A stretch of DNA of 64,000 nt from Bdellovibrionia bacterium (GTDB lineage Bacteria; Bdellovibrionota; Bdellovibrionia; Bdellovibrionales; JAUICD01): contig JAUICD010000002.1 in assembly GCA_030427965.1 (NCBI GenBank), positions 80,062 to 144,061 of the forward strand, written 5' to 3'. Position 1 is the first letter of the stretch. Every line of letters starts with the position of its first letter. A model generated the notes under the pieces. The model was not told the origin of the DNA, made no database searches, and saw only the letters and a list, made by a program, of their open reading frames with translations. The position numbers were made by a program, and so were the translations under genes. Below are positions 45,512 through 54,409 of this stretch, one piece after another.

Positions 45512-46339
45512 TTGAACCAAAACGGACAAGCTGCAGTAGAGTATGTGCTCATCTTAGTTGTGACACTATTACTCGGCTTTGGTCTTGCGTATCAATTCAA
45601 TCGTGGTGTTCGCACATTTTCAGAAGAATTTTTTGGAAACTATATTGATTGTTTATTGCGATCTGGGGAATTGCCGAGTTTGGGAGCTGAAACAGATGCA
45701 GAATGTGTTATTCCTGAGTTTTCCTATCAAGCTCGAAACATTGCAAGCGGGTCAGGTGGTGGTGGAAATGGAAACGCTGGCGGTGATGGTGGAAACAGTG
45801 GTGACCCAAGTTCATCGAAAGCTTCGGATCCAAACAAAGAGGGGGAGGGCTCTGAGAGTTCAAGAGGGCTTGGAGAAGGTTCATCTAACCGAGGTTTGGT
45901 TTCAGGTGGTCGTGGTTCGTTTGCTACAAGAAAAAGAGGTCAATCTGGAGGACGTCCCTCTGAAATTGATGCCAATATTAAAAAAGAAGGTAGCGGAAGT
46001 GTGGCTGGGGTATCAGCAACTTCTAGTCAGAGTGATACTGGGGTGGATGGAACTGCTGGAAGAGTGCGTTATATTTCAATTGGTGAAATAGAAAAAAGAG
46101 AAGAAGCAGATCGGCTCGCAATTGCCCGTAATCAAAAAGAGAAAGATGCTCAGGGAAGAACGCGATATGTTAAGGCCAAGACAGATCGTGATCCACAGAG
46201 TCGAATTGAAGATGAAGATAGTGGGTTTAGTTTTGGTGGTTTTTTAAAGTACCTTGTGATTATTGCCATTGGCCTTGCGGTGATTCTTCTACTTGGAGGA
46301 CAGGCACTTCAGATCAAAAAGAGCATGGAAAGCGAATAA
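45512..46339 (+). CDS. Pilin-like bitopic protein with Gly/Ser-rich linker and C-terminal membrane helix
   Basis: This 275-residue protein starts at TTG 45512. Its N-terminus is a short prepilin-type leader, MNQNG, followed by QAAVEYVLILVVTLLLGFGL, with Glu at +5 and Tyr at +6 as in Flp. A short cysteine-containing part (CLLRSGELPSLGAETDAEC) follows. Next come a long low-complexity Gly/Ser/Asn linker (about 80-170), a charged segment, and a second hydrophobic helix near the end (YLVIIAIGLAVILLLGG). A pilin-like N-terminus and a C-terminal anchor in one protein are unusual. It could be a base or tether protein of the Tad pilus. Confidence 0.7.
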   Translation: MNQNGQAAVEYVLILVVTLLLGFGLAYQFNRGVRTFSEEFFGNYIDCLLRSGELPSLGAETDAECVIPEFSYQARNIASGSGGGGNGNAGGDGGNSGDPSSSKASDPNKEGEGSESSRGLGEGSSNRGLVSGGRGSFATRKRGQSGGRPSEIDANIKKEGSGSVAGVSATSSQSDTGVDGTAGRVRYISIGEIEKREEADRLAIARNQKEKDAQGRTRYVKAKTDRDPQSRIEDEDSGFSFGGFLKYLVIIAIGLAVILLLGGQALQIKKSMESE

Positions 46340-46499
46340 AAACTTGTCTTGGACTTAGGTCTAGAAAGTTTAAAATTTCCCTATAAAGAATTCTAAAGAT
46401 TTTCCCGCATGGTTCCAAAGTGGGTCTATTTTATGTTGTTTATGTTGAAACTAGAAGCGCACTGTAGAATAAATACTACATAAATTGTGGGGGTGGGGA

Positions 46500-46907
46500 A
46501 TGAGCAATCTCGTCGAATTGAATCGACAAAAGATTTTCACATATTCAGATGCTCAGTGTCTTTTGCCTGTGATTTTTCGCATTACGCGTCAGCAAAGTGA
46601 GCGAGTTGAGGCGCATATCCAAAGGATTGAGTCTCTTGGTTCCAATCAAGACAAACTTATTAATGGCATCGAAGCTGAAATCAATTCTGAAGTTCAATCC
46701 TGGCAGGAAAAGCTTAAGAAACTGGGCGCACAACCAAAAGGTCTTTGGGTTGCGGACTTTGATTCAGGCGACGGCTATTTTTGTTGGAAATACCCGGAAA
46801 CAAAAATTGAATTTTGGCACAGGTATGCGGATGGCTTTTCAGGAAGAATCCCTATTGAAAAGTATCTTAAGTCTCAGCCCGTTCAAGCCTCTGAGGCTTC
46901 TCTTTAG
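46500..46907 (+). CDS. DUF2203-family protein
   Basis: This 135-residue protein starts at ATG 46500 with a G-rich site (GGGGGTGGGGA) just upstream. DUF2203 signatures are present: FTYSDAQCLLPVIFRITRQQ at the N-terminus and the C-terminal GLWVADFDSGDGYFCWKYPE followed by EFWHRYADGFSGRIPI. The family is widespread and uncharacterised, and likely cytosolic. It is a single gene upstream of nadE with a 111-base gap. Confidence 0.8.
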   Translation: MSNLVELNRQKIFTYSDAQCLLPVIFRITRQQSERVEAHIQRIESLGSNQDKLINGIEAEINSEVQSWQEKLKKLGAQPKGLWVADFDSGDGYFCWKYPETKIEFWHRYADGFSGRIPIEKYLKSQPVQASEASL

Positions 46908-47018
46908 GTTTTAGAAGCTTATTGACTGCTAAATGACTAACGCTGTTGTAGACTTGGGCTTTAAGAATTCTTGTACCAAAACCTTTTAAACACCTAGCAC
47001 CTATTATATACACTCACT

Positions 47019-48635
47019 ATGCGAATCGCGTCTGCGCAAATTCAATCCCACCTTGGCTCTTTTCAAGAAAATGCCAAGAAAATTTTAGAATATAGCACTC
47101 GTGCTCTTGAGAAACGATGTGACCTTGTTGTGTTTCCTGAACTCAGTTTGTTTGGATATTGGCCAGGTGATCTTTTGGAGCGTGAGAGTGTTGTTCAAGA
47201 ACAACTAAGGGCTCTGAGGTGGTTAGAAAAGCGTGCGCCCCAGGGGATTGCTCTTTTGGTTGGTGTGGTGACACAAAATGAAAAACCTGATGGAAAGTTT
47301 TTTAAAAACTCTGCAGCTTTGATTCGAGCAGGTATGAAAACCAGATTTTTTCATAAAGAGCTACTTCCAACATACGATGTTTTTGATGAAAAGAGATATT
47401 TTGAAAAGGGAGATTTAGAAAAGGGCTTATTTCAATTCAAGGGAAAGCGGATTCTTGTCACAATATGTGAAGACATCTGGGCTTCTGGAGTTGCGTGGAA
47501 AGGAACTCGATATCCCAAAAACCCAATTCCAAAATTAAAGAAACTAAAACCTGACCTAGTTTTAAACTTGAGTGCCTCTCCTTTTTCAAAAGGAAAGGAC
47601 AAGAGACGACTTGAGGTAGGTAAGAAAATAGTAAAATCTCTTGGAGCTCCACTTTTGTATACCAACTTAGTAGGAGGACAGGATGAGCTTGTTTTTGATG
47701 GGGGCTCGTTTTTCTTAGATAAATCACAAAATATAAAAATGAAAAGTGCGTTGTTTCATGAGGACCTCAATCTTATTGATCTTGACAAAAAAATAGGCGG
47801 ATTTCGTGAACCGATATCTGAAATCGAGCAAGTCCGCCAAGCTATTGTGATGGGCATTCGTGATTATGTGACGAACACGGGTTCAAAGAAAGTTCATTTA
47901 GGGTTAAGTGGTGGTATAGATTCTGCTCTTGTTGCTTGTTTGGCTAGTGATGCTGTTGGACCGAGAAATCTGACATGTGTTGCCCTACCGGGTCCCTTTA
48001 ATGCTGAAATGAGTTTTGATTTAGCAAAGGAACTTGCGAGTAACCTGGGCTGTCGATTTGAATCCATAAAGATAGATGGAATGTATGAACTGACTTTGAA
48101 GAAGTTAAATGAATCTTTTGATTTTAACGAATTCACTTTCGCAAATGAAAACCTGCAAGCAAGGCTTCGAGCTATGTGTTTGATGGCAGTGAGCAATAGA
48201 GAAAACTCCCTTTTACTATCAACAGGAAATAAAAGCGAGCTTGCAGTGGGCTACTCTACAATGTATGGAGATTTAGCTGGAGCTATTTCTCCGATTGGAG
48301 ATTTACTAAAAACTCAAGTCTATGAACTCTCTCATCACTACAATACTCAAAGTGAATTGATTCCCACTCAAATTATTGACCGAGAACCAAGTGCTGAACT
48401 AAGGCCAGATCAAAAAGACTCTGATAGTCTTCTCCCATATAAGGAACTTGATAAAATTATTGAAAAACTTGTTGTGGAATGTCGCCCTGCTAGAACAAAG
48501 AATGAAAAGTGGGTGCTCGACAAAATTTATAAAAGCGAATTTAAAAGATGGCAGGCACCGCCAATTATACGAGTGTCTGTTCATTCTTTTGGGCGTGGGC
48601 GAAGATATCCAATTGCACATAGTGTGAGGAAGTAA
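47019..48635 (+). CDS. nadE: Glutamine-dependent NAD+ synthetase
   Basis: This 538-residue two-domain enzyme makes NAD from deamido-NAD, ATP and glutamine. The N-terminal nitrilase-type glutaminase has the Glu-Lys-Cys triad: Glu41 in VVFPELSLFGY, Lys113 in FFHKELLPTYDVF and Cys150 in ILVTICEDIW. The C-terminal synthetase has the PP-loop LGLSGGIDSALVACLA, then LLSTGNKSELAVGYSTMYGD and the DREPSAELRPDQKDSDSLLP segment. The length fits the family. Confidence 0.97.
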   Translation: MRIASAQIQSHLGSFQENAKKILEYSTRALEKRCDLVVFPELSLFGYWPGDLLERESVVQEQLRALRWLEKRAPQGIALLVGVVTQNEKPDGKFFKNSAALIRAGMKTRFFHKELLPTYDVFDEKRYFEKGDLEKGLFQFKGKRILVTICEDIWASGVAWKGTRYPKNPIPKLKKLKPDLVLNLSASPFSKGKDKRRLEVGKKIVKSLGAPLLYTNLVGGQDELVFDGGSFFLDKSQNIKMKSALFHEDLNLIDLDKKIGGFREPISEIEQVRQAIVMGIRDYVTNTGSKKVHLGLSGGIDSALVACLASDAVGPRNLTCVALPGPFNAEMSFDLAKELASNLGCRFESIKIDGMYELTLKKLNESFDFNEFTFANENLQARLRAMCLMAVSNRENSLLLSTGNKSELAVGYSTMYGDLAGAISPIGDLLKTQVYELSHHYNTQSELIPTQIIDREPSAELRPDQKDSDSLLPYKELDKIIEKLVVECRPARTKNEKWVLDKIYKSEFKRWQAPPIIRVSVHSFGRGRRYPIAHSVRK

Positions 48636-48766
48636 AAACAAACTCTCTTTCTCAGTTTAATAGCTCACTTCTTCCTAATGTTTCTGAGGATAAGATTTTT
48701 TCGTTATTTAAAATCTTACAACTGGGAAACGATCGACATTCCTGTAGGCTCGTTTCAAATCTCAAT

Positions 48767-49384
48767 CTAAAGCGAGCTCAAGAGGTCCAACTGTTTTGGT
48801 TGTTTAATGATTTTAGGGAATTTTAAAGCAGACTTTCCAGAGAGTGAAACAAGTGTTTCAGTGTCAGGAATTTGTCCGTTAACGGCAACTTTATTTAAAA
48901 TATGTGCAAATAAATGTCCGCAGTATGTGGCGTCCTCTTGCGCTCTGTGAAAGCCTGTTGATTGAATCCCCAAATGCTGAACAAGGGTTCCCAATTTATA
49001 ATTCATAAGACCTGGGAAAACCTTTCTAGCCATAGCACAGGTATCAAGTACAAGTCCGCGTGGAGCTGAGGATTCAAACTTTTTAATATCTGCTGTTAGA
49101 AATTGAAAATCAAAAGGAGCATTGTGTGCAACGACCATATCTTCACCGCAGAATTCAGCAAATTCTTCTAAGAAATTTTCAATGGGTGGTTGGTCTTTTA
49201 CCATTTCATCTGTAATCCCAGTGACTTTCCGAGCCCCTTCGGGAATACTTTGTCTAGGATTTACAAGTGAAGCAAAAACAGATGCAGGTTTTCCATTTTC
49301 AAATCGAACGGCTCCGATCTCAGTGATTTGGTCTACGCCCGGCAAAAAACCTGTCGTTTCAAGGTCAAAAGCAATATATCTCAT
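48767..49384 (-). CDS. DnaQ-like 3'-5' exonuclease (DNA polymerase III epsilon type)
   Basis: This 205-residue DEDDh exonuclease has exo I FDLETTGFLPGVDQITEIGA (Asp and Glu), exo II VVAHNAPFDFQFL, and exo III HRAQEDATYC with the catalytic His and Asp. Extra residues continue to a Leu-rich C-terminus (KQPKQLDLLSSL), which contains the QLDLL pattern of a sliding-clamp-binding motif. This supports a role as proofreading subunit or repair exonuclease. It is a single gene. Confidence 0.9.
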   Translation of the reverse strand: MRYIAFDLETTGFLPGVDQITEIGAVRFENGKPASVFASLVNPRQSIPEGARKVTGITDEMVKDQPPIENFLEEFAEFCGEDMVVAHNAPFDFQFLTADIKKFESSAPRGLVLDTCAMARKVFPGLMNYKLGTLVQHLGIQSTGFHRAQEDATYCGHLFAHILNKVAVNGQIPDTETLVSLSGKSALKFPKIIKQPKQLDLLSSL

Positions 49385-49502
49385 AAGCCCCTCTTTTTGA
49401 TCCTCTATAAATACAAAGAAAATGAGTCCCGATCAATGCCAATGGCTTTTGGTGGATGCGCCAGGGCGTGAGATTGTTGTCTAAATAACTGAAAATACTT
49501 AA

Positions 49503-49799
49503 ATGTTTTGGAATAAAAAACCTCGCTTTAAAATTGATGTACTGGGAATCAATAAACCTGTCCCCATTTTTGAAGAAACCACTTTACTTGATGCCCTACA
49601 GAGAGAAGGCATTTCAATCAATAGTGAGTGTGGTGGAATGGGAATTTGTGGAACATGTCGAGTGATCGTGGAAACCGGAGAATTGAAACCCAAGAATCAC
49701 CTTGAGCGCGAACGAAGTAAAGATTTTGAATACAAAGAAAACGAAAGACTTGCATGTCAAATACCAGCAGTCAAAAACATGAAGGTCAGTATTCCCTAA
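49503..49799 (+). CDS. Plant-type [2Fe-2S] ferredoxin
   Basis: This 98-residue protein has the ligand pattern of plant-type ferredoxins: CGGMGICGTC (three cysteines spaced C-x5-C-x2-C) and a fourth in ERLACQIP. The N-terminus FKIDVLGINKPVPIFEETTL is the usual beta-grasp start. It carries electrons to an unknown partner. The start is the ATG at 49503. No strong ribosome binding site is visible. Confidence 0.9.
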   Translation: MFWNKKPRFKIDVLGINKPVPIFEETTLLDALQREGISINSECGGMGICGTCRVIVETGELKPKNHLERERSKDFEYKENERLACQIPAVKNMKVSIP

Positions 49800-49814
49800 A
49801 TTTCAATAATTCGT

Positions 49815-50063
49815 TTGAAGCTTATGTCTATCAAAAAAAAGCATCTGTTTGTGAGGAGTTATAGAGTGGGCTCTCTCAAGTTTTTAAACCAAAGAGATCT
49901 CTATTGGGAAATTTACAACGGCTCTGCCCCCAAGAGCATAGCCAACAAAAGGACTGGTCTGCAAATTGTGAGTTTGGGAAAAGAGATGTACAGAAATGAT
50001 TTATTTAAAGTATCTGGAACCAGTCGATGTTTAGACATGCCAAGTGTTCTTCACGATCATTAA
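49815..50063 (+). CDS. Doubtful small ORF downstream of the ferredoxin
   Basis: An 82-codon frame starts 15 bases after the ferredoxin. The product is basic and has no signal peptide or recognised motif. Its last 59 bases overlap the coding end of the opposite-strand regulator. No good ribosome binding site is visible. It may be a real small gene or chance, and I lean to chance. Confidence 0.2.
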   Translation: MKLMSIKKKHLFVRSYRVGSLKFLNQRDLYWEIYNGSAPKSIANKRTGLQIVSLGKEMYRNDLFKVSGTSRCLDMPSVLHDH

Positions 50064-50808
50064 GTGAGCGATCCGATAGTTTTTTTATCATATCAACTAA
50101 GTCTGTTCTATTTGCCTGTAGCGCACTTTTACTTAACGACATCGGTCCGGAATAAAATAAGTTAGACTTATTTTGTTTCTGCATACTCTCGATTGCCTTT
50201 AATCTCCAGTTTTGATGATGACGAGAAACCAAAGGAGATGAGGATTCTAAATGAGTTCGTTTGGGACCCATTTTGACTTTCTCGCCCTCTTTTATACACA
50301 ATCCGTATTTTAAGAGAAATTCAATAACTCGCGAGACTGTGTCTATAGGGAGATCTAATTTTTCTGAAAGAGCATTGGCATTATCCAACCCCTTAATCGA
50401 ACTCGTTAGGCGAATTCCGCTATAGTACCAATTGGAATAGAAAATAGCCTTTGCTTCTTCTGAAAATGTGACATCTTGAGAAAGTCGAGTTTTTAGATCG
50501 GTAGATTCTGCTTGAGCTTGAGAGATTCTTTTTTCTAAAACCTTTTTCAGTTCAGCAGTTCCAGCTCGTGCTTTGGCGACAAGAATCAGAAAATACTCCA
50601 TTTCTGACTCTGAGTGACCGAGATAGCTGGAGAGTTTATGAGCAAATTCTAAACTCATTTCCTGGTTTCCCTTAAAGATTTGACTGACTCTTACGCTGTT
50701 AATTCCCAGATATTCTGAAATCTTTTTATACTGCCCACGACCTTTTTTAGGTTTTCTTAAAACCCAATCGTTCACATATCGTTTATAACACCTGTACTTG
50801 AAAATCAT
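50005..50808 (-). CDS. TIGR02147-family regulator (DUF4423)
   Basis: This 267-residue protein starts at ATG 50808 (AGGTGAT seven bases upstream). The frame open to 50868 lacks a good site. The N-terminal 70 residues form an HTH (GQYKKISEYLGINSVRVSQI, EMSLEFAHKLSSYLGHSESE). The remainder matches TIGR02147: EYFLILVAKARAGTAELKKV, AIFYSNWYYSGIRLTSS, LDLPIDTVSRVIEFLLKYGL, then RHHQNWRLKAIESM. This family is expanded in Bdellovibrio-like bacteria and Fibrobacter. It is divergent from the exported protein at 50967, which it probably regulates. Confidence 0.85.
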   Translation of the reverse strand: MIFKYRCYKRYVNDWVLRKPKKGRGQYKKISEYLGINSVRVSQIFKGNQEMSLEFAHKLSSYLGHSESEMEYFLILVAKARAGTAELKKVLEKRISQAQAESTDLKTRLSQDVTFSEEAKAIFYSNWYYSGIRLTSSIKGLDNANALSEKLDLPIDTVSRVIEFLLKYGLCIKEGEKVKMGPKRTHLESSSPLVSRHHQNWRLKAIESMQKQNKSNLFYSGPMSLSKSALQANRTDLVDMIKKLSDRSLNDREEHLACLNIDWFQIL

Positions 50809-50966
50809 TTTATCACCTAATATCAAACAGTTACATAACAAAGATAATGATTTATTTAAGAATATCATTAAAAAATAAAATAATAAATCTATAAATTTTT
50901 GGAATAATCAATAGAGTTCATAATCGAACTGCGAGAAAAAATAAAAGCAGCAAAGAGGAGTTAAAA

Positions 50967-51662
50967 ATGAAAATATTTGTCTTGAGCTCATTGATGCTAT
51001 TTTTGGGAACCTCTGTAGCACTGAGTGGAACGGACGGTGGTGGCGATGACCCCTATACGCCCCTTAAGTCTACTTATGAATGCAAAGTCCAAGTGATTCA
51101 AGGGCATCACATGAGCGAAGCGACTGTGACTATTGATCCTCCAAATAATAAGAGATACCACAGATTTACTTCAGAAGATTGGACTCATGGAGTTCCAGTT
51201 TGGGCTAGTGATAATGTAAAAGGATCCTGGGTGCGGTCAGAAGAACCTGTGACTATGCCATTACCATATAATTTAGATGGTACAGTAGTCAGTGTAATCA
51301 TACTTGTTGGTCCCCAACCGACAGTCCGCATGGTCTTAACATACATAACTGGTGATGACGCAGCTAAGGTATACCTAGAAAGTGAGCCGAAACTTCTTGG
51401 AGAGAAAAACCTTTCTGCAAGGCTTCGATTTACTAACGATGTGACTTCAACTCATAATGAGGCGGGTTATCTTGTAGGAAATTGTTCTGCGACCTGGGAC
51501 GATCAGTTAGGACAAGAAACTGAACCTGTAAAACCGGGACAACAATCAAATCCTTTGTTTTGCACTCCAGATCTCAATGAACATGGTCACCCTTCTGGCT
51601 GCGTATGCCCTGAAGATTATAAGTATGATAGTCAAAATGGAACCTGTATCCTAGAGTCTTAA
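50967..51662 (+). CDS. Exported protein with Cys-containing C-terminus, divergent from a TIGR02147 regulator
   Basis: This 231-residue protein has a signal peptide (MKIFVLSSLMLFLGTSVALS). The mature N-terminus TDGGGDDPYTPLKSTYECKV resembles that of the exported protein at 4510 (D-P-Y-x-P-x-x-S-x-x-C). The middle is beta-rich. The C-terminus has an EGF-like cysteine cluster (CTPDLNEHGHPSGCVCPEDY, then a final Cys). GAGGAG six bases before the ATG is a good ribosome binding site. It is likely secreted or surface-exposed. The function is unknown. Confidence 0.75.
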   Translation: MKIFVLSSLMLFLGTSVALSGTDGGGDDPYTPLKSTYECKVQVIQGHHMSEATVTIDPPNNKRYHRFTSEDWTHGVPVWASDNVKGSWVRSEEPVTMPLPYNLDGTVVSVIILVGPQPTVRMVLTYITGDDAAKVYLESEPKLLGEKNLSARLRFTNDVTSTHNEAGYLVGNCSATWDDQLGQETEPVKPGQQSNPLFCTPDLNEHGHPSGCVCPEDYKYDSQNGTCILES

Positions 51663-51908
51663 AAGTTATAGAAGGAGCTTTTTGGGGGTGCATAGTTGTA
51701 AAAACCCCGGACTAACACCTGACCTGAGCTCTCCGGCCCAGATTGGGTGTTAAAAGCCAGTGGTTACTATTTATATAGCCGAAGAGTATATCCTGCGAAG
51801 CCGAGTTCATCATCAGAAAGCCCTGCACACATGAAAACACAAGTTCTCTTTTAATTAAGAGTTTCATATAAGTGGTCACGTGCCCATTAGAAGGTGGGCC
51901 TGAACGAA

Positions 51909-53117
51909 TTATTTGTTTTTAACAAAGATTGGATTTGTGTAAATCCATGGGAGCCATCTTTTGCCTCCAGGAAGAGGAAAGACGGGGATGACGCGGACAA
52001 CGGATCTGTAAACGCCAGGTTCAGTGACCTTCATGACCATGTGTTTGTCATTTGAAATTGCGTACTCATCTCCATTTCGATAAACAATAATTTCAAAAGG
52101 GGCTTCCAGTGTGTCTGGTAAGTGCACAACAAGTTTTAATCCTTTCTTAAATTTAACCGTAGAGCCAAGAGAAAAAGTGTTTTGGCGAAAAGTCATTTCA
52201 GAGTAAAATCCCTTTGGGTTGGCGATGATATCAAGGGCCATATAGAATTTGCCATCAAAAAGAGCTCGCGCAATTTTTTCTCGATCACGATCAAAATCTC
52301 CAGTGAGTTCAGATTTCAATAAAAGATGATTGCTTCCTATGGCAAGCGAGGTTTTATAAGACGGAAATTTTAAAGAAAATGACGGAGTTATAATTGCACG
52401 TGCTGTGGCGTCTGGTGCAAACAAACCCACCACGTGAGATTTTTTGTTGAGTTTGTCCCAAAGTTTTAATTCTTTTTGGGGAGTGGAGTAAATTCGAATG
52501 AGAGAAAGGTGTGGGTTGAAAGGATAAATCAATAAACTTCCAATTGTAGAAATCTTTGATTCTTCCCATGCATTTTCAAGTACCCGTTTTAAATTTATGA
52601 TTTCTAGCCCTGTGAAACCCTTTGGATATTCACCGCGCCAGGAATGTCCTCTTAAAAAAGGGTGGGTTAAAACAGTTATTCCATCTTTGGGCTCTGTGTT
52701 TCGAGAGATAAGGTCTGTAAAAAAAACCTGAGATTGACCACTTGCCACAGGCGGCTCAATGCCATCGAGATTGTAATGAATAATATTGGAATCCAAATAA
52801 GTGTACTCACCACCCACAAGTGTAAGAAGTCTCCCATGATACCCCTCAAGATTGGAAGGAAGTGGGGAAAGTCCCATTTCAGTTAACATGATAAAATCAA
52901 AATTGAGTTCATTTGCAATTTGGATAATTTCTAGAGGTGACTCACTTCCTGTGCTTAAGTTGGAATGAACATTTAATACACCTTTGTAATCATAATAGTT
53001 TTTGGGATGTTCAATGTTGAGTTCTGTGCGTGCAACGTTGAGACGAAACTGAATTAAGAATACCAAGTAGCCAAGAATTGGAAAAACAAGAAAGACAAGA
53101 AGAAAGAGTTTTTTCAT
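51909..53117 (-). CDS. Membrane-anchored PHP-like protein with degenerate metal sites
   Basis: This 402-residue protein has an N-terminal anchor (about residues 3-25). Residues 43-200 resemble a PHP (polymerase and histidinol phosphatase) domain: GVLNVHSNLSTGSESPLEII, IANELNFDFIMLTEMG and GITVLTHPFLRG. The usual H-x-H of the first motif is N-V-H-S, and the T-D-H of the second is T-E-M, so some metal ligands are missing. A beta-rich C-terminal domain follows. It overlaps a GT39-like glycosyltransferase by 4 bases, so it may act on a surface glycan or lipid carrier. Confidence 0.6.
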   Translation of the reverse strand: MKKLFLLVFLVFPILGYLVFLIQFRLNVARTELNIEHPKNYYDYKGVLNVHSNLSTGSESPLEIIQIANELNFDFIMLTEMGLSPLPSNLEGYHGRLLTLVGGEYTYLDSNIIHYNLDGIEPPVASGQSQVFFTDLISRNTEPKDGITVLTHPFLRGHSWRGEYPKGFTGLEIINLKRVLENAWEESKISTIGSLLIYPFNPHLSLIRIYSTPQKELKLWDKLNKKSHVVGLFAPDATARAIITPSFSLKFPSYKTSLAIGSNHLLLKSELTGDFDRDREKIARALFDGKFYMALDIIANPKGFYSEMTFRQNTFSLGSTVKFKKGLKLVVHLPDTLEAPFEIIVYRNGDEYAISNDKHMVMKVTEPGVYRSVVRVIPVFPLPGGKRWLPWIYTNPIFVKNK

Positions 53118-54409
53118 TTTGGACTCACCTCAAAGACGATATGGTACTCATCTATCATAAATTCGGAATGAATACTCAATTTCTTTCCAATTCGGCGTTT
53201 GGAGTCTTTCACTGTTGCAAGAAGATAGAATCGTTCTTCTGTTGAGTTTTTGGAATTAAAATCAAAGTAATCCGGGCGAGATAAACCTTGGTATTTAAAA
53301 TATGGTTTTTTGTAATCCCAACTGAGCTTAGAGGCCAATTGGTAGTTAATGGCATAGAGTGGGTGATACTGAGAAAGATTGAGTGATTTAAGATCGAGTA
53401 GCTCTCGTCCTTTTCCTTTGATTTCTTTAGAACCGATGAAGTCATGGTGATAATTGAAAAAAACCAGTCCAAAAGCAAAAAACCAGATTGCAATTGGAAA
53501 ATGAAGCCAGCGCCTACGGCTTTCTCCGAGTACGGCCAAGGCATATATGGCGGGGTAGGCGACAAGTGGCCAATTTCCTTCGACACGCCCCTTAAAGGAT
53601 GTGAGTAAAAAAAACAAAAGAGGTGTCCATGCCAGAATTTTTAAAAATGCTGCACTTTTTGCTCTTAAAGCAAAGTAGAAAAGAGTGGGGAAAATAAGCA
53701 AGACTTGCCCAATTACATATTCCACTGGCCACTCAGGCTTCCATTTTTTAGGTTTCAACCCATGTCCAAGCTGGAATTTAAATGAAATAAAGTCATTGAT
53801 GTAATTCCAATACAAAACAGGCATAGAAAAAATTAAACCAAAAACAATTGTTAAACCGATGTATCGATATTTAACTCGATAGAATTCTCGATTAAAAATA
53901 AGCCAAAGAAAAAGTGCAGGAACAAGTATGACAATATTGTATTTTGAACAAAAACCTAGACCAAGAGAGGCTCCTAAAAGTGAATAAGTTATTCCAGAAG
54001 GGTTTTTGAGGCATTTTTGGAACATGTAGATAGACAGGGACCAAAAGAAAAGTAGAGGAAGATCTGGTGTAACAAATATTCCACCAAAACCCAGTAGAGG
54101 TGAAAGGCCTACAAGTACAAGCCAAAACTTTCTTTGTTGAAGGGAAAGGTGGCTTTCTAAAACTTTATTCCATATTAAAAGCGATGCATGCCCAAGAAGT
54201 ATCGCTGGGATTCGAACAGCAGATGCAAAGGGTTCAAAGATTTGCCCAAGCCACATGAGCCAAGCCACCATTGGAGGATGGTCAAAGTAACTCCAACTGA
54301 GATTCTTAGACCATACCCAATAATAAGCTTCGTCGTATACAAGTGGAAAAAATATCCCAAGTGATAACTTAAGCAAGAGAAGAACTAGCCAAATGGAGAA
54401 AAAATTCAC
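53114..54409 (-). CDS. GT39/ArnT-like membrane glycosyltransferase
   Basis: This 431-residue protein has about ten hydrophobic segments. The first periplasmic loop has PLVYDEAYYWVWSKNLSWSY followed by FDHPPMVAWLMW. The D-E-A-Y-Y-W and H-P-P motifs are typical of the PMT_2 (GT39/GT83) fold, which moves sugars from polyprenyl-phosphate carriers. The acceptor is unknown (lipid A, protein or another glycan). It lies in a four-gene run with 4-base overlaps (pilF-rodZ-GT39-PHP-like). Confidence 0.82.
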   Translation of the reverse strand: MNFFSIWLVLLLLKLSLGIFFPLVYDEAYYWVWSKNLSWSYFDHPPMVAWLMWLGQIFEPFASAVRIPAILLGHASLLIWNKVLESHLSLQQRKFWLVLVGLSPLLGFGGIFVTPDLPLLFFWSLSIYMFQKCLKNPSGITYSLLGASLGLGFCSKYNIVILVPALFLWLIFNREFYRVKYRYIGLTIVFGLIFSMPVLYWNYINDFISFKFQLGHGLKPKKWKPEWPVEYVIGQVLLIFPTLFYFALRAKSAAFLKILAWTPLLFFLLTSFKGRVEGNWPLVAYPAIYALAVLGESRRRWLHFPIAIWFFAFGLVFFNYHHDFIGSKEIKGKGRELLDLKSLNLSQYHPLYAINYQLASKLSWDYKKPYFKYQGLSRPDYFDFNSKNSTEERFYLLATVKDSKRRIGKKLSIHSEFMIDEYHIVFEVSPK

